This document shows, piece by piece, positions 44,153 through 54,111 of a stretch of DNA of 64,000 bases. The number at the start of each line of letters is the position of its first letter. Positions within the stretch are counted from its first letter, which is position 1. The notes beneath the pieces are model-generated. The model was not told the origin of the DNA, ran no database searches, and saw only the letters and a list, made by a program, of their open reading frames with translations. Origin of the DNA: an uncultured Flavobacteriaceae bacterium. GTDB taxonomy: Bacteria; Bacteroidota; Bacteroidia; Flavobacteriales; Flavobacteriaceae. Where the stretch lies: assembly GCA_943789465.1 (NCBI GenBank), contig CALSUF010000002.1:434001-498000 (forward strand), in the 5' to 3' direction. A program made the translations under genes and the position numbers.

Positions 44153-45223
44153 ATGATGTCAAAAAAAGGGAAAATTATAATTGCGTTGAGTTTACTTCCT
44201 CAATACTTGCTTATAAAAATAGTGAAGCAATACCCTGAATTTATAGAAACGTACTATAGTAAGGGTGTTTTTCCCGTCATATCAAAGCTACTAAATACGG
44301 TTTTTAAATGGGTTCCGTTTTCTGTTGGCGACTTGTTGTATATCGCCTTAATTATTTATATTTTTTATTGGGTAATTTTAAACCGAAAACGACTCAGAAC
44401 AAAACCCGTAGCATGGAGTTTAGATGTATTAGTTTTTGTGTCTTTTTTCTATTTTATGTTCCACTTTTGTTGGGGCTACAATTATTATCGAGAACCTTTA
44501 CATACGACACTCAACTTAAACCCAAAGTATACAACAACTCAATTAAAATCGGTCACCAATCAACTGGTTTTAAAAACAAATAAACTGCATTTTGCGATCA
44601 CTAAAGATTCTTTATCAAAAACAACCCTCTCCTATGATTTTGCGGAACTGGCAGAAATGAGTCAAGCTGGCTATGTTCAATTAGAAAAAGTGTATCCTAA
44701 TTTTAAACACGACGGACAAAATAGCAAAAAATCAATGTTTAGCACACCTTTGACATTTATGGGGTTTAGCGGTTACGTGAATCCATTAACGCTAGAAGCT
44801 CAAATCAATGCTGTGATGCCTCGAAACTCTATGCCAACAACCATTGCTCATGAACAAGCACATCAGCTGGGCTATGCCGCAGAAAATGAAGCTAATTTTA
44901 TTGCTTTTTTGGCGAGTATCCATAACAAAAATCGCTATTTCAACTATGCAGGTTATAAATTTGCGTTGCGTTATTGTTTGATAGAATTATCTAAAAGAGA
45001 TCAAGATGCCTACGACTCTACATTATGTACCATCAACACAGGTATCTTAGAAGATTATCAAGAAGCGTTTGAGTTTTGGAGTGCTTACAACAACCCTCTA
45101 GAACCTGTTTTTAAAGGGTTTTACAGCGATTTCTTGAAAGCTAATAACCAAGTCAAAGGTATTGAAAGCTATAGCTATGTGGTGGCACTTTTGGTAGATT
45201 ATATTCAAGGAATAAATTTATAA
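44153..45223 (+). CDS. DUF3810 membrane metalloprotease-like protein
   Basis: A 356-residue protein. Two or three membrane segments lie in the first 110 residues. The later soluble domain has I-A-H-E-Q-A-H-Q-L-G-Y (an H-E-x-x-H zinc motif) followed by E-N-E-A-N-F, the third ligand, as in DUF3810. This arrangement suggests a zinc peptidase acting outside the cytoplasmic membrane. Substrate unknown. It is convergent with the acidic repeat lipoprotein gene, with a terminator between them. Confidence 0.83.
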   Translation: MMSKKGKIIIALSLLPQYLLIKIVKQYPEFIETYYSKGVFPVISKLLNTVFKWVPFSVGDLLYIALIIYIFYWVILNRKRLRTKPVAWSLDVLVFVSFFYFMFHFCWGYNYYREPLHTTLNLNPKYTTTQLKSVTNQLVLKTNKLHFAITKDSLSKTTLSYDFAELAEMSQAGYVQLEKVYPNFKHDGQNSKKSMFSTPLTFMGFSGYVNPLTLEAQINAVMPRNSMPTTIAHEQAHQLGYAAENEANFIAFLASIHNKNRYFNYAGYKFALRYCLIELSKRDQDAYDSTLCTINTGILEDYQEAFEFWSAYNNPLEPVFKGFYSDFLKANNQVKGIESYSYVVALLVDYIQGINL

Positions 45224-45251
45224 AGGACTTTACTTCTCCAGAGCTAGTATT

Positions 45252-45325
45252 GGTGTAGTGTTTAAGTCATATATTTAACAACAATGAAGTCAATAACTTA
45301 CTTAAATTGAATACAACACTACACC
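45252..45325. repeat. Intergenic inverted repeat
   Basis: GGTGTAGTGTT (45252-45262) and its exact complement AACACTACACC (45315-45325) flank about 50 bases; inside, TTAAG and CTTAA extend the pairing with a bulge. It sits directly before the terminator in the 170-base gap between two convergent genes. It could fold in RNA from either side. Confidence 0.55.
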
Positions 45326-45333
45326 CTACAAAC

Positions 45334-45371
45334 AAAAAAATAGCCTGAGTCAAATGAAACAGGCTATTTTT
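45334..45371. terminator. Bidirectional terminator between the DUF3810 and lipoprotein genes
   Basis: AAAAATAGCCTG pairs with CAGGCTATTTTT around a 12-base loop, with A-run before and T-run after, between two convergent genes. Confidence 0.85.
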
Positions 45372-45393
45372 GGTACTACTTAATTTTAATTAT

Positions 45394-46305
45394 TTACTCA
45401 CAGCTTTCATAGAAGGCATCTAACTCTTCATCACTGTTAGCTGTTTGCTGGGTACCATCTTCAAACTGTACAGTGAGAGGATAGGAAATAATACATGTAT
45501 CTTCTTCAGTAAGTTGGCTTAAAAAATCCCAAAGCTCATCATAATCATTGACTTCTATAATAGAACCATCTTCTATAATGAAAGAAAATGGAAATACAAT
45601 TTCAAAACATTGCTCTTCACAATCATCACAATCGTCGATGTCATAACAATCGTTGTAGAGGCTGTCAAATTCTTGAGGGCTAGTTACTGAAGCTTGAGTA
45701 CCATCTGTTAGAGTGACAGAAATAGGATATAAAAATCCTGCAAATTCAAAGTTGTATAAATCTTGCTCTGAATATACAATTACCTCGTTACTATTACTAT
45801 CAAAAGCGGTTAGGGGATAATTCAATTCAAAACATTCATCTTCATAATCATCGTAATCATCGTAATCATCATAATCGTCGTAATCTTCATAACAATCTTC
45901 TAATATAACTTCAAATTCTTCATATGTATTGATGGTCTGTTGAGAGCCGTCTGCGAAAGAAACACTGAAAGGAACTTGTATATAAATATTAGATTCGTAT
46001 GATATATTTTGTAAATAAACGTCTAACTCATCGTCATTATTTAAGGTCGTACTGGTTTGTCCATCGGATAGGCTGTAAGGATAGTTTACAACAAAACACT
46101 CTCCTTCTTCAACATAACTAGATTCTTGATTTGTGGACGTGGCTGTTCTTGCGCTATTGAATAAGTTTGTTATCAATTCCTGAGAAACACTATTTCCAGA
46201 TTCTGATATAACTTCTTCAATAGATGAAATTTCTTCAACTTTTTCGTTGCTACAAGCATTGAGTAGAAGTAAAAAAACAAGTGACAGTTTAAATAAATTT
46301 TTCAT
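45394..46305 (-). CDS. Acidic internal-repeat lipoprotein
   Basis: A 303-residue, strongly acidic lipoprotein. L-L-L-N-A-C gives lipid Cys18. After about 65 residues come three units, each opening with [E/Q]-C-F and containing two similar half-units of the form P-[F/Y/L]-[S/T], D-G and [D/E]-[E/D]-[L/F]; the units end D-C-Y or S-C-E. Between the first and second units is a Tyr-Asp linker encoded by a 9-base tandem repeat. The paired Cys residues may form disulfides. It is probably on the cell surface or facing the periplasm. The function is unknown. Confidence 0.8.
   Translation of the reverse strand: MKNLFKLSLVFLLLLNACSNEKVEEISSIEEVISESGNSVSQELITNLFNSARTATSTNQESSYVEEGECFVVNYPYSLSDGQTSTTLNNDDELDVYLQNISYESNIYIQVPFSVSFADGSQQTINTYEEFEVILEDCYEDYDDYDDYDDYDDYEDECFELNYPLTAFDSNSNEVIVYSEQDLYNFEFAGFLYPISVTLTDGTQASVTSPQEFDSLYNDCYDIDDCDDCEEQCFEIVFPFSFIIEDGSIIEVNDYDELWDFLSQLTEEDTCIISYPLTVQFEDGTQQTANSDEELDAFYESCE
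45842..45890. repeat. 9-base tandem repeat inside the acidic lipoprotein gene
   Basis: About five copies of a 9-base unit close to TAATCATCG encode D-D-Y steps on the minus strand. Because the unit is a multiple of three, changes in copy number keep the frame. Confidence 0.8.
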
Positions 46306-46519
46306 TATTATATGTTTATGATTAATATTATAAATAACATTGCAATTAACAACTTAAATGAAAATAGTACATCAATATTTTATTTTATTTAACATAACAA
46401 ACTCTGATAATTAGGAAATAACAGATTATGTTAATCAGGCTACACATTATTTAAAAATTTAAATCGTATAATTATGAAAAATTATAAGTATTTTTAATGA
46501 CTAATTTAATTATATCCTA

Positions 46520-49495
46520 ATGAAAAAATTAATCATCCTTTGGAGCTTCTTTGGAGCATTCACATTGTTTGCTCAAGATTATTTTCCAAAAAATGATGGT
46601 GTGAAATCAAAAAACACCAACTTCACAGCCATTACCAATGCTAAAATTTTCATAACACCTTCCGAAAGTATCGAAAACGGTACTTTATTAATACAACAAG
46701 GAAAGGTTATAAATGTAGGTACCAATATTATACTCCCTAAAAACACAGTTATAATAAACGTAAACGGTAAATCCGTATACCCATCGTTTATTGATCTTTA
46801 TTCTGATTTTGGAATCGCAAAACCAAAACGAGATAATAGTGGAGGTCGCTCACCACAATACAGCGCCAACCGCGAAGGTTTTTACTGGAATGACCACATA
46901 CGTTCGGAACAAAATGCCATTGATCATTTCAAATACGACGATAAATCTGCCAAAACATTATTGGAAGCTGGTTTTGGAGTCGTTAATACACATTTACAAG
47001 ATGGTATCGTACGCGGAACTGGAGCTTTAGTCGCATTAGATTCAAAAGGCAGCGATTCTCAACGTATTTTATCGGATCAATCTGCACAATATGTATCCTT
47101 TTCAAAAAGTGTCCGTTCTCGTCAATCCTACCCCTCCTCTATTATGGGTGCGATGGCTTTATTAAGACAATTGTATTACGATGCCGATTGGTATGCAAAG
47201 GGAAATATTCCTACAAAAGACCGCTCTATTGAAGCCTTTAATCAAAATAAAAGTAAAGTTCAAATTATAGAAGCGAACAGCAGAGCCAATGCCTTACGAG
47301 CCGATGCTGTTGGCGATGAGTTTGGTGTGCAATATGTTATTCTAGGTGGTGGCGATGAGTATGAACGCATCAATGACATCAAAAACACAAGAGCAACGTT
47401 TATTCTGCCTTTAAACTTTCCAAAAGCTTATGATGTTGAAAATACATTTTTAACCAACTCTCTTGAGTTAGAAGCAATGAAAGAATGGAACCAACGACCT
47501 GGAAACCCAAAGGCTTTTGAAGTTAATGGAATTCCTTTTGTATTTACTACAAAAGGATTAAAGTCGATAAAAGAATTTAAAACAAATCTTCAAAAAGCCA
47601 TTAAATATGGATTGGATAAAGTCTCTGCTTTAGAAGCCTTGACCACACAGCCAGCTCAAGTTCTAGGAAACTCAAAACTAGGAAACTTAAATGTTGGTAG
47701 TTATGCAAATTTCTTGATTACTTCTGGGGATGTGTTTGATGAAAAAACCACACTTTATGAAAATTGGGTGAACGGTTCAAGAACTGTTTTTGAAGATTTA
47801 TCAAAGAAAGATATTAGAGGAAATTACAGTTTCACCATTAATAAAGACACTTATGATTTTAAAATTAAAGGAACGATAAGCAAACTTAGCTCCGACATAA
47901 CATCAGATTCTTTGAAGTTAAGCAGTAGTTTGAAATATAAAAATGACTGGATTCATTTAATGTTTTCTACAAAAGATACAACACAACAAGAGTTTATTCG
48001 TATAAATGCAAAAATTCTTTCGGCTACTGGGAATATTCCAGCAACTGCGATCTTGCTGGATGGCTCTTCACCAAGTGTAGAAATCATACGCAATAATAGT
48101 AGTTCTGAAAAAGATACTAAATCTAAAAAAGAAAACGTTTCAAAAACACCAATAACAATTCCTGTAAGTTATCCGAATGGAGCTTATGGATTTACAGAAC
48201 TTCCTCAAGAAGAAACCATCTTGTTTAAAAATGCCACTGTTTGGACCAATGAATCGGATGGAATTCTAAAAAACACAGATGTCCTCGTAAAAGATGGGAA
48301 AATTTCAAAAATTGGAACAAACCTTAAAAACTCAAAAGCAACTGTCATAGATGCCACTGGAAAGCATTTAACTGCAGGAATCGTGGATGAGCATTCACAT
48401 ATTGCAGCAGCAAGTATAAACGAAGGTGGGCAAAATTCATCTGCTGAAGTCAGTATTGAAGATGTCATTGACGCCGATGATGTTGACATCTATCGAAACC
48501 TAGCTGGTGGTGTAACTTCAATTCAAATTTTGCACGGCTCCGCCAATCCAATTGGAGGACGGTCAGCTCTTATAAAGCTGAAATGGGGCGAATCTGCAAA
48601 AAACTTAATTTATAAAAATACTCCGAAGTTTATAAAGTTTGCACTTGGTGAAAATGTAAAACAATCTAACTGGGAAAGCTATAGTCGTTTTCCACAAACA
48701 CGAATGGGTGTAGAACAACTTTATATAGATTATTTCACAAGAGCCAAAACTTATGATGCTCAAAAAAACAGTGGAAATCCGTACCGAAAGGACACAGAGA
48801 TGGAAGTCCTTTCACAAATTTTAAACAAAGAACGTTTCATCAGTTGCCACTCCTACATTCAAAGTGAGATAAATATGCTGATGAAAGTTGCAGAAAAATT
48901 TGATTTTAACATTAATACCTTTACACATATTTTAGAAGGTTATAAAGTTGCTGACAAAATGAAAATTCATGGTGTAGGGGCTTCCACGTTTAGTGATTGG
49001 TGGGCATATAAATATGAAGTAAATGATGCCATTCCTTACAATGCTTCTATTTTAAATGCAATGGGGGTTGTAACAGCAATTAACAGTGATGACGCCGAAA
49101 TGTCCCGAAGACTCAATCAAGAAGCTGCTAAGGCAGTAAAGTACGGGGGTACATCCGAAGAAGATGCTTGGAAGATGGTGACATTGAATCCTGCAAAATT
49201 ACTCCATATCGACGAACGCGTTGGAAGTGTCAAGGTTGGAAAAGATGCCGATTTAGTGCTTTGGAGCGATCATCCTTTATCTATTTACTCAAAAGCTGAA
49301 AAAACATTAATTGAGGGGGTCACTTATTTTGATATTGAACGCGATTCAAAACTGAGAGCATCGATTCAGAAGGAAAGAAATGAACTCATTCTTATGATGC
49401 TGAAAGAAAAAAATAAAGGCATGAAAACACAGCCGATAAAGAAGAAAGATAAACAACTTTTACACTGTGACTCTATGGATTTTGATCAACTATAA
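46520..49495 (+). CDS. Two-unit amidohydrolase-family protein
   Basis: A 991-residue protein with a signal peptide (ends T-L-F-A-Q at about 19). It has two amidohydrolase units. In the first (about 30-440) the place of the metal-binding H-x-H reads D-L-Y-S-D, so it looks inactive. In the second (about 560-970) D-E-H625-S-H627 is intact, with later His in H-S-Y-I and T-H-I-L and Asp in N-S-D-D-A-E. Such envelope proteins may hydrolyse cyclic amides or peptides; the substrate is unknown. It is followed by a related single-unit gene after 101 bases. Confidence 0.85.
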   Translation: MKKLIILWSFFGAFTLFAQDYFPKNDGVKSKNTNFTAITNAKIFITPSESIENGTLLIQQGKVINVGTNIILPKNTVIINVNGKSVYPSFIDLYSDFGIAKPKRDNSGGRSPQYSANREGFYWNDHIRSEQNAIDHFKYDDKSAKTLLEAGFGVVNTHLQDGIVRGTGALVALDSKGSDSQRILSDQSAQYVSFSKSVRSRQSYPSSIMGAMALLRQLYYDADWYAKGNIPTKDRSIEAFNQNKSKVQIIEANSRANALRADAVGDEFGVQYVILGGGDEYERINDIKNTRATFILPLNFPKAYDVENTFLTNSLELEAMKEWNQRPGNPKAFEVNGIPFVFTTKGLKSIKEFKTNLQKAIKYGLDKVSALEALTTQPAQVLGNSKLGNLNVGSYANFLITSGDVFDEKTTLYENWVNGSRTVFEDLSKKDIRGNYSFTINKDTYDFKIKGTISKLSSDITSDSLKLSSSLKYKNDWIHLMFSTKDTTQQEFIRINAKILSATGNIPATAILLDGSSPSVEIIRNNSSSEKDTKSKKENVSKTPITIPVSYPNGAYGFTELPQEETILFKNATVWTNESDGILKNTDVLVKDGKISKIGTNLKNSKATVIDATGKHLTAGIVDEHSHIAAASINEGGQNSSAEVSIEDVIDADDVDIYRNLAGGVTSIQILHGSANPIGGRSALIKLKWGESAKNLIYKNTPKFIKFALGENVKQSNWESYSRFPQTRMGVEQLYIDYFTRAKTYDAQKNSGNPYRKDTEMEVLSQILNKERFISCHSYIQSEINMLMKVAEKFDFNINTFTHILEGYKVADKMKIHGVGASTFSDWWAYKYEVNDAIPYNASILNAMGVVTAINSDDAEMSRRLNQEAAKAVKYGGTSEEDAWKMVTLNPAKLLHIDERVGSVKVGKDADLVLWSDHPLSIYSKAEKTLIEGVTYFDIERDSKLRASIQKERNELILMMLKEKNKGMKTQPIKKKDKQLLHCDSMDFDQL

Positions 49496-49596
49496 AAATA
49501 TAACAGATGAAACATCTGTAACGAAATCTTGATAACTGAAGAAAATGATTATATGGATGTACCATGTGACCGTTAAAAAACAATAAATCTAAACAC

Positions 49597-50895
49597 ATGA
49601 AACTTATAAAATTAATTATACTATCAATTGTTTGTGTTGCTGTGGGGAATGCACAACAAACCCCAGCAGATACACAATCAAAGTCTATCGCAATTATGGG
49701 TGGTACTGCACATATTGGAAATGGAACCGTCATTCAAAACAGTTTGATTACTTTTGAAAATGGAATTCTACAAAATGTAACTGATTACAATGGAACAGAA
49801 GATATTTCTAAAATGAAGGTCATCGATGCGAAAGGTCAACACATTTACCCTGGATTTATCGTACCAAATTCAACCTTAGGGCTAATAGAAATTGATGCTG
49901 TTAGAGCTTCCGATGACGAATCGGAATTAGGAACATGGAATCCACACATTCGAAGTTTAATTGCCTATAATGCCGAATCTAGAGTTGTTGAAAGCATGCG
50001 ACCAAACGGGGTGCTTTTAGCTCAAATTACTCCTAGAGGTGGTCGTATTTCAGGGACATCTTCTATCGTTCAATTGGACGCTTGGAATTGGGAAGATGCC
50101 GCGATTAAAACAGACGATGGTATTCACTTGAACTGGCCAAACACGTTCAGTCGTGGACGTTGGTGGTTAGGAGAAGATCCAGGACTAAAAAACAATCCAA
50201 ATTACAACAATCAAACTTCTGAAATTGAAGCCTATTTTAATAATGCAAAAGCAAACTCAAACAGTACCAAAGCTAAATTAAATTTACCTTTAGATGCAAT
50301 GCGTGGGCTTTTTAGTGCATCTAAAACACTTTTTATTCATGTGAACGACAAAAAAGGAATTGTGGATGCCGTTGAATTTTCAAAATCACAAGGGCTGACA
50401 AAAACCGTTATTGTTGGTGGCTACGAAGCTTATAAAATCGCGGACTATTTGAAACAAAACGACATTGCTGTGATGCTTCAGCGTGTACACTCCCGCCCTA
50501 ATAGTGATGATCACGATTATGATTTGCCCTATAAGATGGCACGTCTTTTGGTCGAGGCAGGCGTTACTGTGGGACTGGAAACAAGTGGAGACATGGAGCG
50601 TATGAATTCTAGAAATCTTCCGTTTTACGCGGGTACAACAGCCGCTTATGGGCTTTCTAAAGAAGAAGCCTTACAATTAATAACTTTAAATACTGCCAAA
50701 ATTTTAGGCATCGATTCGAATTACGGGTCTTTAGAAATAGGGAAAAGTGCTACCTTGTTCATAAGCAGTGGAGATGCGTTAGATATTCGAACCAACAATT
50801 TAACCAACGCGTTTATTGACGGTCGTAAGATTAGCTTAGAAACCCACCAAACAGAACTCTGGAAACGGTATTCTAAAAAATATGAAAACAACTAA
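49597..50895 (+). CDS. Amidohydrolase-family protein lacking the HxH motif
   Basis: A 432-residue protein with an N-terminal signal peptide (ends G-N-A-Q-Q). The start of the barrel, normally G-x-I-D-x-H-x-H, reads Y-P-G-F-I-V-P-N-S-T, with no His. Its W-N-P-H-I-R-S segment matches W-N-D-H-I-R-S of the first unit of the upstream protein, so the two are related. A hydrolase role is doubtful; it may be a partner or binding subunit of the upstream protein. Confidence 0.82.
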   Translation: MKLIKLIILSIVCVAVGNAQQTPADTQSKSIAIMGGTAHIGNGTVIQNSLITFENGILQNVTDYNGTEDISKMKVIDAKGQHIYPGFIVPNSTLGLIEIDAVRASDDESELGTWNPHIRSLIAYNAESRVVESMRPNGVLLAQITPRGGRISGTSSIVQLDAWNWEDAAIKTDDGIHLNWPNTFSRGRWWLGEDPGLKNNPNYNNQTSEIEAYFNNAKANSNSTKAKLNLPLDAMRGLFSASKTLFIHVNDKKGIVDAVEFSKSQGLTKTVIVGGYEAYKIADYLKQNDIAVMLQRVHSRPNSDDHDYDLPYKMARLLVEAGVTVGLETSGDMERMNSRNLPFYAGTTAAYGLSKEEALQLITLNTAKILGIDSNYGSLEIGKSATLFISSGDALDIRTNNLTNAFIDGRKISLETHQTELWKRYSKKYENN

Positions 50896-50983
50896 GAATT
50901 TCATTCCTATTACAATTAAAAGGTTCAAGTTTCGGCTTAGACTTTTTTTGTTATAGCTTAAAATTAAACACTATTTTTATGGT

Positions 50984-51781
50984 ATGGTTAAAACGATAAG
51001 CAGTCTTCAAAACCCTTTTATTAAACAACTGATTCAACTCAAAGAAAAGTCGAAATTAAGAAAACAAACGGGCTTATTTATTATTGAAGGAAAACGTGAG
51101 TTATCTTTAGCCATCAAAGGAAATTACACAATTGAAACACTTTACTACTATGCAGATTTATTTTCTGCATCAGAAGCAGCTTCCTTAGAGATCTATGGAA
51201 TTGATATCATAGAAATTACCCAAACAGTCTATGAAAAAGTAGCTCACCGTGGAACTACAGAAGGTATCGTTGCTGTAGCTAAAGCCAAAAACTTTGATTT
51301 AAATAATTTGAAGTTTAAAAGTGAAACCCCCTTGATTCTAGTGGCAGAAGCACCCGAAAAACCAGGAAATATTGGAGCTTTACTTCGAACAGCGGAGGCA
51401 GCCAATGTAGACGCAATTATCATTTCAAATCCATTGACAGACTTATACAATCCCAACATCATAAGATCAAGTGTTGGTGGGATATTTACAGTTCCAATTG
51501 CGACAGGGTCATCTGAAGATATCATTACATATTTAAAAAAACAGAATATCTTCATCTATGCGGCAACACTACAAGACTCCGTGGAATATGATTCTGTTAA
51601 TTATAAAAAAGCAACGGCTCTAATTGTTGGAGCAGAATCTGTAGGATTAAGTTCAATTTGGCGTGATGTTGCTACCGCAAAAATTCGCATTCCAATGCAA
51701 GGAAAAATTGATTCTATGAATGTGTCAGTTGCAGCAGGTATTTTAGTTTTTGAAGCAAAAAGGCAGCGAAAATTAAGCTAA
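50984..51781 (+). CDS. SpoU/TrmH-family RNA 2'-O-methyltransferase
   Basis: A 265-residue SPOUT methyltransferase. The N-terminal RNA-binding substrate domain (L-Q-N-P-F-I-K-Q-L) is followed by E-K-P-G-N-I-G-A-L-L-R-T-A-E-A (SAM-site motif 1), V-G-A-E-S-V-G-L (motif 2) and I-P-M-Q-G-K-I-D-S-M-N-V-S-V-A (motif 3). It adds a 2'-O-methyl group to rRNA or tRNA; the target nucleotide is not clear. Confidence 0.91.
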   Translation: MVKTISSLQNPFIKQLIQLKEKSKLRKQTGLFIIEGKRELSLAIKGNYTIETLYYYADLFSASEAASLEIYGIDIIEITQTVYEKVAHRGTTEGIVAVAKAKNFDLNNLKFKSETPLILVAEAPEKPGNIGALLRTAEAANVDAIIISNPLTDLYNPNIIRSSVGGIFTVPIATGSSEDIITYLKKQNIFIYAATLQDSVEYDSVNYKKATALIVGAESVGLSSIWRDVATAKIRIPMQGKIDSMNVSVAAGILVFEAKRQRKLS

Positions 51782-51870
51782 ATACTACTTTTAATCATTT
51801 GTTAAAACAATTTTTGTAAAAACTAACTTTAGTTATTGCGTGTTCCGTTTGATTGTAGTAATTTTAGATT

Positions 51871-54087
51871 ATGACAGTAGCAGAAATAGCACAAGAAAAT
51901 GCAGCCATTGCTAAGGAGTATAAAGAACTCCTTAAGATTAGCTACAGATCCCTGTCAGCCGCAGACAAAAAGTTAATTAGAAAAGCATTTGACGTTGCTG
52001 TAGATGCCCATTCAGATCAAAGAAGAAAATCTGGCGAAGCCTATGTATTTCATCCTATTGCTGTGGCAAAAATTGTTGCCTCCAAAATTGGACTCGATGC
52101 AACTTCTATTGCTGCTGCACTGATTCATGACGTTGTAGAAGATTGCCCACGTTATACTATTAATGACATTCAACAATTATTTGGAGAAACTGTAGCTCGA
52201 ATTGTTGATGGATTGACAAAAATTTCTTCTTTAAATAAGGACATGAATGTGTCAATGCAAGCTGAGAATTTCAGAAAAATGTTGCTCACACTTCATGACG
52301 ATATTAGGGTGATTATCATCAAAATTGCAGATCGATTGCACAACATGCAAACGATTCATTCGATGCGTGAGGACAAACAATTAAAAATTGCTTCTGAAAC
52401 GTTATATATTTATGCACCTCTTGCACATAAGATTGGGCTTTACAACATTAAAACAATGTTAGAAGACTTAGCTTTAAAATATACAGAGCCCGAAGTTTAT
52501 GATGATATTTTACTGAAGCTAGAAGAAAGTAAGGAAGAACAAGACCTTTACATCAAAGATATCAGTCAGGTTTTAACTGAAGCCTTGAACAAAGAAAAAA
52601 TTAATTATGAAATCAAGGGTCGTCCAAAATCTATTTTTTCAATACGTCGAAAAATAATGAAACAAGGGGTTTCATTTGATGAAGTCTATGATAAATTTGC
52701 TGTACGAATCATCTATAAATCTAACCTAAAGAATGAAAAATTTCTGGCTTGGAAAATATATTCCATTGTAACCGATCACTTTAGACCCAATCCAACACGT
52801 TTAAGAGATTGGATTTCTGCACCAAAATCTACAGGCTACGAAGCACTTCATATAACAGTTATGGGGCCCAAAGGTCGTTGGGTAGAAGTTCAAATTAGAA
52901 GTGAACGAATGAACGAGATAGCAGAAAAAGGCTATGCTGCTCATTACAAATATAAAGAAGGTGAAAAAGAACAGGATGAAAATTTAGAAAGCTGGATTGG
53001 AAAACTCCAAGAAGTTATAGAGAACCCTGAATCGAGCGCTGTAGAATTTGTTGAGCAATTTAAACTCAACCTATATGCGAAGGAAATATTTGTATTTACT
53101 CCAAATGGCGATTTAAAATCGCTTCCAAAAGACGCCACTCCATTAGATTTTTCTTTTAGTATTCATACTGAAATTGGAATGAAAACTAGAGGTGCTAAAG
53201 TCAATGGTAAGCTAGTCCCTTTAAATCATACTTTACAAAGTGGTGACCAAGTTGATATCATTACTTCAGAAAATGCTAAACCAAATTCAAACTGGCTGGA
53301 TTATGTAACTACAACACGCGCAAAAAGTAAGATAAAATCATCTCTTAAAGAAGAAAAGAAAACCATTGCTATTGATGGAAAAGAAATATTGAGACGTAAA
53401 CTTAAACAGCTCAAAATCACTCTAAATGAACGATCTATTAATGAATTGGTTAATTACTTCAAACTCAACACAAGTTTAGATTTATTCTACCGAGTTGGTA
53501 TTGGCAGTATTGACAATACGATGTTGAAAAACTTTGCAACTTCAAGAAGTAATGCACTTGTTAGTTACATTAAAAATAAAATTACCCGAACCAAAAGCGT
53601 TACTAAATTAGCAGTAGAAAAAGAAGAAATCACTTCCAAATACGATATGTTGGTTTTTGGAAAAGAAGAAGAAAAATTAAACTACAAACTCTCTTCTTGT
53701 TGCAATCCAATTCCAGGTGATATGGTCTTCGGGTTTTTAAGTATAAGAGACGGAATTAAAATTCATAAAAAAGTTTGTCCAAATGCATTGAGTTTACAAT
53801 CAAATTATGCTTACAGAATTATGTCGGCAAAATGGATTGACTCCTCTCAACAAGTTTTTAGAGCAATGATAAAACTAACGGGGATTGATAAATTAGGTTT
53901 GGTAAATTCAATTACAAAAATAGTATCAGAAAACATGAATGTCAATATTAAAAATATAAATTTTGATACTGATGGTGGTGTTTTTAAAGGTCAAATTTCT
54001 GTTGAAGTCAATAACAATAATTTTGTAGAAAAATTAATGGAACGTTTGCAAAAAATAAATGGCATAGAAAAAGTGTTTAGAGTCTAA
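51871..54087 (+). CDS. Bifunctional (p)ppGpp synthetase/hydrolase RelA/SpoT
   Basis: A 738-residue Rel. Domains in order: HD hydrolase (H-P-I-A-V-A, A-A-L-I-H-D-V-V-E-D) at 45-200, synthetase (G-R-P-K-S-I-F-S-I-R-R-K, then A-V-R-I-I-Y) at 230-370, TGS (I-F-V-F-T-P-N-G-D-L) near 405, then a helical/zinc-finger-like part with S-C-C-N-P-I-P-G-D and an ACT domain at the end. Both HD and synthetase motifs are intact, so it probably makes and breaks (p)ppGpp in the stringent response. It lies 24 bases before the fur-like gene. Confidence 0.95.
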   Translation: MTVAEIAQENAAIAKEYKELLKISYRSLSAADKKLIRKAFDVAVDAHSDQRRKSGEAYVFHPIAVAKIVASKIGLDATSIAAALIHDVVEDCPRYTINDIQQLFGETVARIVDGLTKISSLNKDMNVSMQAENFRKMLLTLHDDIRVIIIKIADRLHNMQTIHSMREDKQLKIASETLYIYAPLAHKIGLYNIKTMLEDLALKYTEPEVYDDILLKLEESKEEQDLYIKDISQVLTEALNKEKINYEIKGRPKSIFSIRRKIMKQGVSFDEVYDKFAVRIIYKSNLKNEKFLAWKIYSIVTDHFRPNPTRLRDWISAPKSTGYEALHITVMGPKGRWVEVQIRSERMNEIAEKGYAAHYKYKEGEKEQDENLESWIGKLQEVIENPESSAVEFVEQFKLNLYAKEIFVFTPNGDLKSLPKDATPLDFSFSIHTEIGMKTRGAKVNGKLVPLNHTLQSGDQVDIITSENAKPNSNWLDYVTTTRAKSKIKSSLKEEKKTIAIDGKEILRRKLKQLKITLNERSINELVNYFKLNTSLDLFYRVGIGSIDNTMLKNFATSRSNALVSYIKNKITRTKSVTKLAVEKEEITSKYDMLVFGKEEEKLNYKLSSCCNPIPGDMVFGFLSIRDGIKIHKKVCPNALSLQSNYAYRIMSAKWIDSSQQVFRAMIKLTGIDKLGLVNSITKIVSENMNVNIKNINFDTDGGVFKGQISVEVNNNNFVEKLMERLQKINGIEKVFRV

Positions 54088-54111
54088 AATTAGTTTAAAT
54101 TTGACGGTTGT

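Noticed and set aside
45842-45890. A CRISPR array, suggested by the short tandem repeats.
   Set aside because: The repeats are 9 bases long without spacers, and encode a regular Tyr-Asp linker.
50917-50950. A terminator after the second amidohydrolase gene.
   Set aside because: The possible stem has several mismatches and the T-run is short, so it is too weak to call.
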